DNA of 39,806 nt, taken from positions 1 through 39,806 of the forward strand of contig JAPLNP010000440.1 of assembly GCA_026401055.1 (NCBI GenBank), written 5' to 3'. Shown piece by piece: positions 16,057 through 24,682 of the stretch. Numbering within the stretch: position 1 is the first letter of the stretch; each line of letters starts with the position of its first letter. Below the pieces are notes generated by a model. That model was not told where the DNA came from, ran no database searches, and saw only the letters and a list, made by a program, of their open reading frames with translations. The translations under genes were made by a program, and so were the position numbers. This DNA comes from Planctomycetia bacterium (lineage in GTDB: Bacteria; Planctomycetota; Planctomycetia; Pirellulales; Thermoguttaceae).

Positions 16057-16581
16057 TCACTTCTGCTCCCGGACCACGGCGGTGCGGAATCGGGTGGTGG
16101 CCATGGGCATCAACACGCCGTTGGTTACCTGACCGGCGGAATGCTGGGCGGAGTTCCAGGGAATGGCATAGGCCGCCACCTGGCCGGTAGTGATCTCGGC
16201 CACGTACACGACGGAACTGCTCAGACGCGCCTGGCCACCGCCGCGCGGCGTGTCGGTCATGCCGGTGACCATCAAGTACCTCGGGTTTTTCGACGGATCG
16301 ACACCCAGGTCCGTCAGAATGTTGCGTTGGAAGAACGCATTGAACCGCATGGGCATCTGCTTGGACAAGACCGCCGCGCGGAGGTCGCCGGTGAGAAAAT
16401 CGAGGAAGTAAACCGCCTCGATCCCATCGTCGACGAAGCCGGTGGCCACGGCGAACGTCTCGTACCGGTCCGTCGCGGTCGCGTGCAGGGGGGAGTGGGG
16501 CCAGAAACCACCGATGCTCACTCCGGCGACCAACCCGATCACCATCCAGACCAAGGGATGGACTTTCCGTGATTGAACCAT
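16057..16581 (-). CDS. Membrane-anchored hypothetical protein
   Basis: A 174-residue protein with one N-terminal membrane segment (about residues 9-28, 'HPLVWMVIGLVAGVSIGGFW') and the rest predicted outside the cytoplasm. Patterns such as 'TFAVATGFVDDGIEAVYFLD' and 'SSSVVYVAEITTGQVAAYAI' suggest two similar strands around a soluble beta domain. I do not recognise the family; similar short anchored proteins are frequent in planctomycetes. It sits upstream of the NHL and Gfo/Idh genes on the same strand, with a repeat in between. Confidence 0.65.
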   Translation of the reverse strand: MVQSRKVHPLVWMVIGLVAGVSIGGFWPHSPLHATATDRYETFAVATGFVDDGIEAVYFLDFLTGDLRAAVLSKQMPMRFNAFFQRNILTDLGVDPSKNPRYLMVTGMTDTPRGGGQARLSSSVVYVAEITTGQVAAYAIPWNSAQHSAGQVTNGVLMPMATTRFRTAVVREQK

Positions 16582-17060
16582 GGTTCGTATCTCCTCGAAC
16601 GTCTCGCAAACACCTGTCCCGTATGTTAGCGTTTCCCGGCGGGGCGTGCCAGCCGAATTTCCCCGGATGCCTATTTATCACAAACCCCCCAATTGCCCAG
16701 CCGGGTCGTCCACGTTGCCCCGCCGGCACCAAAAGAACGCCCACGGCCAGCCGGACTTTCTCGCCGGGGGGACTTGAAACCGTGAGCCGATCCGGTATAA
16801 ACGCCTTCACTGTCACTGTGGCTGGGGACTGGTCCATTTTTCGGCGAGAGGGTGGGTTTGGCGAGAAGAGCGTCGGCCGAAAAATGGACCTGTCCCCTTT
16901 TGAACCGCGAGGAAATGATGTTAGCCGCAGTGCCGGCACGGCGTCGGAATGGAATGTCGAGTCGCTGAAGACGTCGGGCAGGTCCGACGGCTGACAATAA
17001 TTCGCTCCATGCTGCTGAAGTGTTACGAGAATTCAGATCTTTTTTCGGAGGAGTGGACTG
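16582..17060. other. Intergenic region with one repeat
   Basis: Between the divergent anchored protein and the second Gfo/Idh gene. Apart from the family A element at 16824-16897 I see no gene; the promoters of both neighbours must be here, but none is clear. Confidence 0.45.
16824..16897. repeat. Family A inverted repeat
   Basis: Arms of 22 bases: GGGGACTGGTCCATTTTTCG from 16824 and its near-perfect complement ending TGTCCCC at 16897, with a 30-base interior. It is the same subtype as 8373 and 15969; the arms differ mainly at one ACTGG/ACAGG position. Confidence 0.9.
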
Positions 17061-18242
17061 GTGAAAACATTGAACGTGGCCCTGATCGGGCAAGGCTTCA
17101 TGGGCCGCACGCACTCGAATGCGTGGGGTCAGGTCAATAAGTTTTTCCAGCCGCCCGTCAAGCCCGTCATGCACACGGTGTTCGGCCAGGAGGCGGAGAA
17201 TCCCCAAGCCTTCGCCGACAATTGGGGCTGGCAACACGCGACGACCGATTGGGAGAGCCTCGTCAAATCGCCCGAAATCGGACTGGTCGACGTCGTCACG
17301 CCGAACTTCATGCACGCGCCGCCCGCCCGGGCCGCCATCGCCGCCGGAAAGCCCTGCTCGTGCGAAAAGCCCATCGCCGGAACCCTCGCCGACGCCCGCG
17401 AAATGGCCCAGGCCGCCAAGAAGGCCGGCGTTAAGACGTTCGTCTGGTTCAACTACCGCCGTTGTCCCGCCGCGGGCTTGGCCTATCGGCTGGTCAAGGA
17501 AGGCCAGATCGGCGACATTCGCCACGTTCGGGCGTGCTACCTGCAGGACTGGGCCGACGAATCGGTGCCGCTGGCCTGGCGGTTCGATAAGAACCTGGCC
17601 GGCTCCGGCGCCCACGGCGACCTCAACGCCCACATCGTCGACCTCACCCGGTTCGTCACCGGCCAGGAGATTACCGAAGTGGCCGGCGCGATCTCCGAGA
17701 CTTTCATTAAGAAGCGCAAGAAGATGACCGGCATCGTGGCCGGCGGAATCGCGGCGGGCTTGAAGGGGAGCGACGAGTTGGGCGACGTGACCGTCGACGA
17801 CACCGTCCTCTTCCTCGCCCGATTCTCCGGCGGCGCCGTGGCCAGCTTCGAGGCCGCGCGCCAGGCCACCGGCAACCAGAACCGCAACACGTTCGAGATC
17901 AACGGCACCAAGGGCTCGGTCAAATTCGACTTCGAGCGGATGAACGAACTCCAGTACTACGACGCCCGGCTGCCCCGCGCGGTGCAGGGCTGGACGACGA
18001 TCATGTGTACGCACGGCGGCGACCACCCCTATGTGGCCAACTGGTGGCCCGACGCGCACCTGATCGGCTACGAACACGGCTTCGTCAACGAGGCGTACGA
18101 CATCTGCCGCGTCCTGGGCGGCCAGGAGCCGATCGTGCCGATCCCCGACTTCAACGACGCCTACCAGACCCAGCGCGTGCTCGAAGCGGCGTTGCTGGCG
18201 GCCGCCGAGCGCCGCGCGGTCAAGATGGACGAGGTGAAATAG
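17061..18242 (+). CDS. Gfo/Idh/MocA family oxidoreductase (cytoplasmic)
   Basis: A 393-residue enzyme without a signal peptide. The Rossmann motif is 'VALIGQGFMGRTHSNAW'. 'PCSCEKPIAGT' is the conserved EKP of the nicotinamide site. 'GAHGDLNAHIVDLTRFVTG' contains the family's D-x-x-x-H helix that helps place the substrate. It probably acts on a sugar, inositol or a derivative; the substrate is unknown. The start is GTG 17061 with GGAGGAG about 8 bases upstream, a strong site. It converges on a small membrane protein gene and has no operon partners. Confidence 0.92.
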   Translation: MKTLNVALIGQGFMGRTHSNAWGQVNKFFQPPVKPVMHTVFGQEAENPQAFADNWGWQHATTDWESLVKSPEIGLVDVVTPNFMHAPPARAAIAAGKPCSCEKPIAGTLADAREMAQAAKKAGVKTFVWFNYRRCPAAGLAYRLVKEGQIGDIRHVRACYLQDWADESVPLAWRFDKNLAGSGAHGDLNAHIVDLTRFVTGQEITEVAGAISETFIKKRKKMTGIVAGGIAAGLKGSDELGDVTVDDTVLFLARFSGGAVASFEAARQATGNQNRNTFEINGTKGSVKFDFERMNELQYYDARLPRAVQGWTTIMCTHGGDHPYVANWWPDAHLIGYEHGFVNEAYDICRVLGGQEPIVPIPDFNDAYQTQRVLEAALLAAAERRAVKMDEVK

Positions 18243-18308
18243 CGTCCCAAGGATCCATCCCCGGGCAAGCGGCCGATCACGCTTGCCTAGAGAACGTCGC
18301 GTGACGTT

Positions 18309-18345
18309 GGGCGTCATGGGCAAACGGACCTTGCCCGTGACGCCC
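18309..18345. terminator. Hairpin between convergent genes
   Basis: GGGCGTCATGGGCAA at 18309-18323 pairs with the complement at 18331-18345, a 15-bp stem with one mismatch and a 7-base loop. A smaller GGCAAGC hairpin (18264-18270 with 18281-18287) lies beside it. There is no strong U run on either side, so the terminator role is a guess based on position between two convergent genes. Confidence 0.5.
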
Positions 18346-18351
18346 ACCTCT

Positions 18352-18765
18352 TTAGTAGAAAATTCTCGGCTTCGTCAGAAAGGCCAGCACAAAGAACGTG
18401 ACCGTCGCCAAAGTGACGGGCGACAACCACCAGGCTGCTGCGAAGCGCCGCTTCCTCCACACGGCGTAAACAATCAGGCCGACGTACGCCGCCGCCAGCA
18501 GCAAGAGCGCGAACCACAGAACCGGCGCGAACACCTCGATCGGCACGTCGTAGAGTTCCCAGCCTGGCGCCGGTCCCATGGGCCGGTTGTCCGCATCAGC
18601 AAGTTCGGCCAACGTCACCACTCGATCATTGATGGTAATGGTAAGCACTTCAGGGCGGCAATAAAGGGCTTCGCTTCGGATGGCCCAGCAAACCAGGCCG
18701 AGCAGCAAGACGAGTTGGGCGGTGATCCCAACCAAAGACTTCAAACCGATTCTCGGAAGTCGCAT
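18352..18765 (-). CDS. Small multi-pass membrane protein
   Basis: A 137-residue hypothetical protein with three hydrophobic segments (about residues 12-32, 80-100 and 110-130) and a soluble loop between the first two ('YCRPEVLTITINDRVVTLAE'). The second of two close ATGs, at 18765, is chosen because AGGAGG then lies six bases upstream; the first (18771) would abut it. No homology is recognised. It is monocistronic and converges with the Gfo/Idh gene. Confidence 0.6.
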   Translation of the reverse strand: MRLPRIGLKSLVGITAQLVLLLGLVCWAIRSEALYCRPEVLTITINDRVVTLAELADADNRPMGPAPGWELYDVPIEVFAPVLWFALLLLAAAYVGLIVYAVWRKRRFAAAWWLSPVTLATVTFFVLAFLTKPRIFY

Positions 18766-18929
18766 TCCCATCCTCCTTTCCGCACCGGCGTCACCGGAGC
18801 GTGATATGGCCAGCGGGCTCCACCACAAAGCACTCCCGAACCCTTTTTCACCAAAACGACCCCGTACCTTCTGCGAAGCTTCTCAACTGCCATTCTGCTG
18901 ACGACTATGTCACATTGGCTTTCTGAGGA

Positions 18930-20837
18930 TCAATAGCCACTCCGAATCTGCCAGACGCCTGATCCGGCGATCTTTTTCGGCACAATTTTCATGGGCTTGT
19001 CGTCGCCGACGATGTTGACGGCTTTCTCGTCCCAATTATGTTCTCCGCGCCAGCTCAACGTACCGTCCGAATACAATTCGATGTCTAACGGAAAAATCCA
19101 GGTCGCCGATCGAATGCGGTGATTGACCAATTTTCCCTTCGAGTCCCAAAACCATGACTGGGTGGCCTTCCACTCACCCTTCCAGGTTCCGGAGATGACA
19201 TTCGGCGGAATAATTCGTCCTTCGAATCGATAAGTGCCACGCCATTCTTCCCCTGTGCTGCGACAGCCGCTGCTATCAACACGATCGTACGCGGGATTTA
19301 CTTGATCCGGTACACTCGCGACGATTTGACCGCTGCGAACGGAGAATCTGGTCGTATTTTGTTGATTGCGATTGTTCGCGGTCCACGCCGTGATTTCGAT
19401 TTCGCAATCTTCCGGAACGATCGGCCTGGCTTCGTTGGGATCGGGCTTCTCGTTCGGGTCGCGCGGCTTGAGACCCTTTTCGGCCAACTCCTTGGCGCGG
19501 CGTTCGAGTTTTTCGGTTTGCTCGTCCTTCGGCTTCGGTGGCTCGCCGGCTTTCTGCGTCGACGCCGTTTTCCCCGCCGATGCGGGCTTGCCGCCGGCCG
19601 TCGGCGTCGAGCCGCTCGTCGTTGCCGTTTTCGCGGCCGCCTGCGAGGCGAGCGTCACGCCGTGCCGCGCGACCAGCGCGTCCAACTCGGCCACCGACCG
19701 TTTCGCGGACGACCCTTGTTTGACCATGTCGATCCGCATCTCGTCGAGCACCGTCAGCACCCCGCCGCGAAACTGGCCGTCGTAGACGAACCTCGCCCGA
19801 AAGACGTCAAGGTCGTCGAGCGACAGAAGCACGCGTCCGGCGCCCGCGGCCTTGGGCAGCGCTTCGTTTCGCGGACTGAGCCCGACAGCGGCGGCCTGCC
19901 GCAGATAGTCGCGAAACGCCTCGGCCATGGCCTGCCGCGACTCGATTTGCGCGTAGTTCTCGGCCAGGTGCTTCAGTTGCACGACCGTCGGCCGATCGCC
20001 GCGGGCCGCGCGGACGTCGCGAAACACCGTTTCGATCAGCACGCCGCCGTCGAAGCGATACCACTCCCCTTCGTCATCATCCCATAGCAGAACGGCGCTG
20101 CGAGGTTTGTCGATCGGGCGGAACACCTCTCGGGGCGACGTGGGGGCGAACGTGGCCGACTGGGCGAACTCTCGGCCGAATTGCCGGATGAGCTGTTGGT
20201 AGCGAGGATCCTTCTGCCCGCCGTACGTGCCGCTTCCGAGCGATCCCTGGTTGCGGACCTCGACGATTTCCTTGTGCAGCCGATCGGTGGCGTCGACCAA
20301 TCCGGTCGTCATTTCGCCGTACACTTCGAGCGCCTTGCCGATCAGCGGCGCCTTGCCGCCGTACTTCATCATCGCCTCGCCCAGCGTACGCAGTTGCACG
20401 CTGAGGTCGTCGCTGGCGATCGCCTTTTGCAGCGCATCGACTTCATAGACCACGTCCAAGGCGTCGGTCACCTTGCCGGAATAGTCGCCGAACTTCTCCA
20501 GCGTGTCGGCGTGCTTGGCCAGCGACTCGCGCGAGGCGCCGAGCGTCTTGAGCAAGCGTTTCCGCTCCGCCGGGTCCGCCGGGGCAAGGTCGGGCCGATC
20601 TCGCAAGAACTCCTCGGCCGCGACGAGATTCTTTTCCACCTCGTCGATCTTGTCTTTCGCGGTCGCCACGCCGTCCTTGACGGCGCGGAACTCGGCGTCG
20701 GTCTCGGCGAGGGCCTCGGCGAGCGGATCGTCGTCAGCGCGGGTCAAAGTCGCGCAGATTGCGACGAGCCCCAAAAACGCCGCCACGCCCAACAAACGGC
20801 CAAGCCGACGAGCAGACTGAAGAAGTGAGGAAGTCAT
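18930..20837 (-). CDS. Large secreted hypothetical protein, paralogue 1
   Basis: A 635-residue protein with an N-terminal signal or anchor (about residues 14-33, then TRADDD). It then has a long helical, coiled-coil-like region (about 35-200, 'KDGVATAKDKIDEVEKNLVA'), a mixed region, a charged disordered linker (about residues 410-480, 'KPKDEQTEKLERRAKELAEK' then 'DPNEKPDPNEARPIVPEDC'), and a C-terminal beta domain ending 'GSGVWQIRSGY'. No known family is recognised. The upstream neighbour at 20875 has the same architecture and shares the linker almost unchanged at DNA level. Start 20837 gives the cleanest signal sequence. The two genes are 37 bases apart and probably form an operon. Confidence 0.72.
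   Translation of the reverse strand: MTSSLLQSARRLGRLLGVAAFLGLVAICATLTRADDDPLAEALAETDAEFRAVKDGVATAKDKIDEVEKNLVAAEEFLRDRPDLAPADPAERKRLLKTLGASRESLAKHADTLEKFGDYSGKVTDALDVVYEVDALQKAIASDDLSVQLRTLGEAMMKYGGKAPLIGKALEVYGEMTTGLVDATDRLHKEIVEVRNQGSLGSGTYGGQKDPRYQQLIRQFGREFAQSATFAPTSPREVFRPIDKPRSAVLLWDDDEGEWYRFDGGVLIETVFRDVRAARGDRPTVVQLKHLAENYAQIESRQAMAEAFRDYLRQAAAVGLSPRNEALPKAAGAGRVLLSLDDLDVFRARFVYDGQFRGGVLTVLDEMRIDMVKQGSSAKRSVAELDALVARHGVTLASQAAAKTATTSGSTPTAGGKPASAGKTASTQKAGEPPKPKDEQTEKLERRAKELAEKGLKPRDPNEKPDPNEARPIVPEDCEIEITAWTANNRNQQNTTRFSVRSGQIVASVPDQVNPAYDRVDSSGCRSTGEEWRGTYRFEGRIIPPNVISGTWKGEWKATQSWFWDSKGKLVNHRIRSATWIFPLDIELYSDGTLSWRGEHNWDEKAVNIVGDDKPMKIVPKKIAGSGVWQIRSGY
19405..19593 (-). repeat. 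189-bp linker-coding repeat, copy 1
   Basis: This stretch of paralogue 1 aligns without gaps to 21383-21571 in paralogue 2. By eye I count about 8 differences, and only one in the first 134 positions (plus-strand order). The flanking parts of the two genes are far more diverged. It encodes the lysine/proline/glutamate-rich linker up to 'PEDC'. Confidence 0.85.
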
Positions 20838-20874
20838 AAAGCGGTCTCGTGAAAGAAGAAACGAAGGGACGCGG

Positions 20875-22944
20875 CTATTCGAGGCGCGCGGGCGAAGGAC
20901 CTTTTCCCGACTTGCGAATCTGCCAAGTGCCGGCGCCCGTGCGCTTCGGCGATGGTGTGGTGTGAAAACTCTCGGTAGAGCCGGTATCGGCATTGAAGAC
21001 GCCGACCAAAGCATGCAGGCGAACCTCCGTTTTCGATTCATACTCCCAGCTTACCGTGCCGTCGCCGAACAGCACCATTCGAATGTCGGCCGTGTTTTTC
21101 ACCGTTCCTTTAGCATGTTGATCGAGACGGCTGTTCGACTTGTCCTTGTATCTCTTTCCCTCCGTCGCAGTCGTGGACACCCATCTGCCGGTGATCACGT
21201 TGTCATTCAAGCTGCCCGCAAACGTGTCTACGTACCGTTCCTCCGCGTCCCAATAGCCTGGCCCCTGTCTAGCGGGCTTAACGAACGGCTCTCGCATGTT
21301 CATTACCGTGTTGCCGAGGATTTTGTAGGTGTCAACATTCGTTTTACCGCTTGTCGCGTCACTGAACGCCACCTCGATGGTGCAATCTTCCGGAACGATC
21401 GGCCTGGCTTCGTTGGGATCGGGCTTCTCGTTCGGGTCGCGCGGCTTGAGGCCCTTTTCGGCCAACTCCTTGGCGCGGCGTTCGAGTTTTTCGGTTTGCT
21501 CGTCCTTCGGCTTCGGTTGCTCGCCGGTTTTCATCGTCGACGCCGTGTTTCCCGCCGATGCGGACTTGCCGACGTCGGCGTGTGCCGCCATCCATTTGAC
21601 GAACTCACGCTGGCTTCCCTCGCGATACCCTCGAAGAAGCTCGGTCAACCGCTCCAGAGGAATTCTGTCGGGATCGCTGATGCCCTTGAACCGTAGGTAT
21701 TCTCGGGCATGGGGCGTTGTGTTCATCGCGATCCGCCGAAGGTCGGCGTCGCGAGTGCCCGGCTTCTTGATCTCCGCCCTCAGAAGTTCGCGAAAAATGG
21801 CCGATCCGGGTGGAATCACCAGACCCAGGCCGCCGAGCTTCTCCTGCAATGCCTCCTTGGCGTCAAGAAAGGCTTTGTAATCCGTTTTCGAGTCCAGTTC
21901 CGGCGAGACCTCCTTGAGCAATGCCTGGTTGATCCGCAGTTCCGCGTGATCGAGGGCTCGCGTCGCCAGATCCTCACGCGACTCGGGACGCGCTAGGTAG
22001 TGCACGATCTCCCGCGGGGTTGGTGGGCGACCGTCGTTGAGGAACTGATAGTCGGCCACGATGTTCGCCACCTGGTCGTAATCAAAATGCCTGGTGACCT
22101 CGGTCCAACGTCCGGGCTCCACTTGGAGATACACGCGATCCTTGTCGTTCTCGAGGTGCTTTCGCACGAGGGGAATCCCCTTGTCAAAGAGGGGCGTTCG
22201 CTCGTAGTCGCCCGGTTCCAGGCCCGCGAGCGTCTCCTTCTCCTCGGTCAGGGAGAACCCACCGCCCTTCAGCGCCACGATGTTTTCGGCCGTTTTGCTC
22301 ACGGCGCTGGTGAGTTCCTTCGTGCATTTGCCGTAGGTTTCCAAAACCGGCCCGGCCAGCGGCACCCAAGAGGCCTTCTCCATGGCTTCGCCCGCCGCGC
22401 GGAGCGCGCCGAGGCTGCGTCTGGCCGAGGGGGGAAGATTCGGGTCGCGACTGATCTTGTCAATGTCGGAAATCAGCTTGACGCTGTCCGAGACGTAGCC
22501 CTCGGCCTTGACGATCGCGCCGAACTTCTCGAATACCTGATTCTGGCTGGCCGTCTCCAATCGCTCGCTGAACTGATACATGGCCTTCGCCACCTCGGGC
22601 CGAAACAGCCCGCCTACGTCGCCCGCGATAAGGCTATATTTCTGAACTTTGTCGAACACCTCGGTGTAGGCGTTGCCCGCCTCGAGCGAGGCCTTGAAAA
22701 CGCGCATCTGGGCCTCGTACTTGTCGGCGATGCTAAGTTTCTGATCGGCTTCAATGCGCTCGTACAAATCGGTTAGCTTTTGGCGAGTCGGTTGGGCCTT
22801 TGCCACAGTCGCGAAGCCGCAGACCAGCGATGCGATCAGACCATAAGCCACGCACTGCCTGGCGCGCGGCGTCCAGGAACAGCCTCGTCGACTCGGCCGG
22901 TCACCGAGCGTCAAAACCCACGACTTCGAGTTACGAGTCGTCAT
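20875..22944 (-). CDS. Large secreted hypothetical protein, paralogue 2
   Basis: A 689-residue protein, first gene of a tandem pair. A Sec-type signal (about residues 28-50, ending VAKAQ) is followed by a helical region ('KLTDLYERIEADQKLSIADK'), a central mixed region, the same charged linker as its neighbour (about residues 455-525) and a C-terminal beta domain ending 'GAGTWQIRKSGKG'. Short similarities run along both proteins: 'ASWVPLAGPVLETYGKCTKE' here against 'KAPLIGKALEVYGEMTTGLV' there. No family is recognised. ATG 22944 has AAAGGAA about 8 bases upstream. It is probably an extracytoplasmic structural or binding protein; no enzyme motif is visible. Confidence 0.72.
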   Translation of the reverse strand: MTTRNSKSWVLTLGDRPSRRGCSWTPRARQCVAYGLIASLVCGFATVAKAQPTRQKLTDLYERIEADQKLSIADKYEAQMRVFKASLEAGNAYTEVFDKVQKYSLIAGDVGGLFRPEVAKAMYQFSERLETASQNQVFEKFGAIVKAEGYVSDSVKLISDIDKISRDPNLPPSARRSLGALRAAGEAMEKASWVPLAGPVLETYGKCTKELTSAVSKTAENIVALKGGGFSLTEEKETLAGLEPGDYERTPLFDKGIPLVRKHLENDKDRVYLQVEPGRWTEVTRHFDYDQVANIVADYQFLNDGRPPTPREIVHYLARPESREDLATRALDHAELRINQALLKEVSPELDSKTDYKAFLDAKEALQEKLGGLGLVIPPGSAIFRELLRAEIKKPGTRDADLRRIAMNTTPHAREYLRFKGISDPDRIPLERLTELLRGYREGSQREFVKWMAAHADVGKSASAGNTASTMKTGEQPKPKDEQTEKLERRAKELAEKGLKPRDPNEKPDPNEARPIVPEDCTIEVAFSDATSGKTNVDTYKILGNTVMNMREPFVKPARQGPGYWDAEERYVDTFAGSLNDNVITGRWVSTTATEGKRYKDKSNSRLDQHAKGTVKNTADIRMVLFGDGTVSWEYESKTEVRLHALVGVFNADTGSTESFHTTPSPKRTGAGTWQIRKSGKGPSPARLE
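21383..21571 (-). repeat. 189-bp linker-coding repeat, copy 2
   Basis: Counterpart of 19405-19593; see that entry for the comparison. The two copies are in the same orientation, about 2 kb apart, so recombination between them would fuse the two genes. Confidence 0.85.
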
Positions 22945-23304
22945 GGAGCGGTTCCTTTCACGAAACGGGTACGGACTTTCTGCGGAACGCATCATGTCCG
23001 CCAACTCGCCACGCATGAATGACCGGCTCTCCCACAACCAGCATCGCCACCACGAGCACGGTCGATCGCCAACCTGGGTAACGCGGGTTTCCGGGATCAC
23101 TCCCAGAGACAACCTCCAAAGCGTCGCGGAAGGTCGACGGTGAAATATACCTTATGCAGCGCGATGGCAGACCAATTCCAGATACCATGAAAGAGCCGGG
23201 GTCTCCAAGAAAAGTACGCATGGGAACCGCTATAAACCCAAGTTTACGTGACTTTTTCCAGGAGACCCCAGAATGCTATACCTTGGTATCGACCAGCCGG
23301 GTGC
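22945..23304. other. Gene-free region upstream of the paralogue pair
   Basis: No credible gene. It should hold the promoter of the 20875/18930 operon; I could not pick a convincing one. Confidence 0.4.
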
Positions 23305-23432
23305 CATGTCCACGCTTGCGGTGGACATGCTTCATGGACATTGCCGCTGCTGTGTTGGCCGGGTGCGATGCTCGCGCCTGCCGTGAGCATGTTTTCTGAC
23401 AGGTACGGCATGGCCACGCAAGCGTGGCCATG
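23305..23432. repeat. Family C hairpin cluster (three palindromes)
   Basis: There are three short palindromes of related design. CATGTCCACG...GTGGACATG is at 23305-23329. An imperfect GATGCTCGCG...GTGAGCATG is at about 23367-23391. A perfect CATGGCCACG-CAAG-CGTGGCCATG is at 23409-23432. Each is a CATG-ended stem with a small loop. They lie in the gap between two minus-strand genes and resemble REP-type intergenic sequences. Confidence 0.7.
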
Positions 23433-23456
23433 GCGCCCGGCGCGAGGCCTTCCTTC

Positions 23457-23492
23457 TTGTCTCGCGCAGAGGCGCTGAGACGCAGAGAAGAG
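23457..23492. repeat. Dispersed GCG/CTC-type short repeat
   Basis: A stretch containing CAGAGGCGCTGAGACGCAGA, a sequence type I recall as a dispersed intergenic repeat in several environmental bacterial genomes. It is present once here, so its repeat status rests on prior knowledge only. Confidence 0.3.
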
Positions 23493-23518
23493 AAGTATAG
23501 GGGGTCGGAGAAAGAACT

Positions 23519-24442
23519 TCACGAGCGGCGCCGCACCCAATCCACGCCGGACATCGCGGCTAGGGCGAGCTGGAGGGCGTGCGTACCGTCGCGGGCGTGG
23601 CCGCCGGCGGCGACGGACAGGTAGAGTTGATGGGCAAGGGCGAGGCCGGGCATCGAGAGGCCCATCCGCTTCGATTCCGCAAGCGCGATGCCCATGTCCT
23701 TGATGAAATGCTCGACGAAGAAGCCCGGCTCGAAGCGGTTGCCGATAATCCGTGGGCCGAGGTTCGACAGCGACCAGCTTCCGGCCGCTCCGGAGGCGAC
23801 CGACTCGAGCACGGTGTCGAGGTCCAGCCCGGCCTTGTAGCCGTAGAGCAACGCCTCGCAGACGCCGACCATGCCGCTGGCGATGAGGACCTGGTTGACC
23901 ATTTTGGCGTGTTGGCCGGCGCCGGGGCCGCCTTGGCGGACGATCGTCTTGCCCATCGCCCGCCAACACGGCTCCAGCGTGGCGACCACGTCGGCGTCGC
24001 CGCCGATCATGATCGACAGGCGGGCTTCGCGGGCGCCGACGTCGCCGCCGGAGACGGGGGCGTCGACGGCGTGGACGCCGAGCCGGGCGGCGGCGGCGGC
24101 GATCTCGACCGCCAGCGACGGCTCGCTCGTGGTCATGTCGACGATCGTGTTGCCCGACGTACAGCCGGCCAACACCCCGTCGGGCCCGAGAATGACGCTT
24201 CGCACGTCGGCCGGGTAGCCGACGATCGTAAAGACGACGTCGCTTGCTTGGGCGACGGCCTTGGGGGAGTCGGCCCACCGGGCGCCCTGGTCCAGCAGCG
24301 GTTGCGCCTTCTGGCGGGTGCGATTGTGGACGGTGACGGCGAAACCGGCGTCGAGCAGGTGGCCGCACATGCTCCGGCCCATCACGCCCGTGCCGATCCA
24401 TCCGATTCGGGTTATGCCGGGCACGACTTGGGTTGTGGTCAT
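23519..24442 (-). CDS. NAD(P)-dependent oxidoreductase, 3-hydroxyisobutyrate dehydrogenase family
   Basis: A 307-residue beta-hydroxyacid dehydrogenase. The Rossmann motif is '[20 protein letters not shown]' with 'VHNRT' after beta-2, whose Arg suggests NADP(H). The substrate-binding motif '[20 protein letters not shown]' follows. The catalytic lysine is in '[13 protein letters not shown]'. Relatives act on 3-hydroxyisobutyrate, tartronate semialdehyde, glyoxylate or succinic semialdehyde, and the exact substrate cannot be told from sequence. It is divergent from the serine hydrolase at 24683, with a family B repeat between them. The start at 24442 lacks a clear ribosome binding site but matches the family's N-terminus. 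Confidence 0.9.
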   Translation of the reverse strand: MTTTQVVPGITRIGWIGTGVMGRSMCGHLLDAGFAVTVHNRTRQKAQPLLDQGARWADSPKAVAQASDVVFTIVGYPADVRSVILGPDGVLAGCTSGNTIVDMTTSEPSLAVEIAAAAARLGVHAVDAPVSGGDVGAREARLSIMIGGDADVVATLEPCWRAMGKTIVRQGGPGAGQHAKMVNQVLIASGMVGVCEALLYGYKAGLDLDTVLESVASGAAGSWSLSNLGPRIIGNRFEPGFFVEHFIKDMGIALAESKRMGLSMPGLALAHQLYLSVAAGGHARDGTHALQLALAAMSGVDWVRRRS

Positions 24443-24472
24443 GGGGGGCCTTCGTGTTGGCGCGGAAACGAG

Positions 24473-24558
24473 TGTCGCCTTTCGCTCCGCGAAAGTGGCG
24501 TTCTTCCCGACCGCGAATACCGTGTCTCTTCGCTACTTTCGCGGAGCGAAAGGCGACA
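24473..24558. repeat. Family B inverted repeat, copy 2
   Basis: The same 23-base arms as 13272-13324 (24473-24495 and 24536-24558, perfect complements), but with a 40-base interior that itself contains an altered arm remnant. It lies between two divergent genes, so a terminator role is unlikely for this copy. Confidence 0.9.
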
Positions 24559-24682
24559 ATACGCGATGGTCAGGATACCCGGTGACCCGTTTTCGTGCAA
24601 CCGGGCGGCGGGTGGGACGTTGACCCTGCCGCGGCGAACCGCTACCGTGGCATCATCTTTGCCGTCGCGAAAGGAGTGTCTC

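Noticed and set aside
16671-18347. 558-codon minus-strand frame opposite the second Gfo/Idh gene
   Set aside because: Antisense shadow that also reads through a family A repeat.
23305-23432. Palindrome cluster as a CRISPR array
   Set aside because: Units differ in sequence and spacing, there are only three, and there are no uniform spacers or cas genes.
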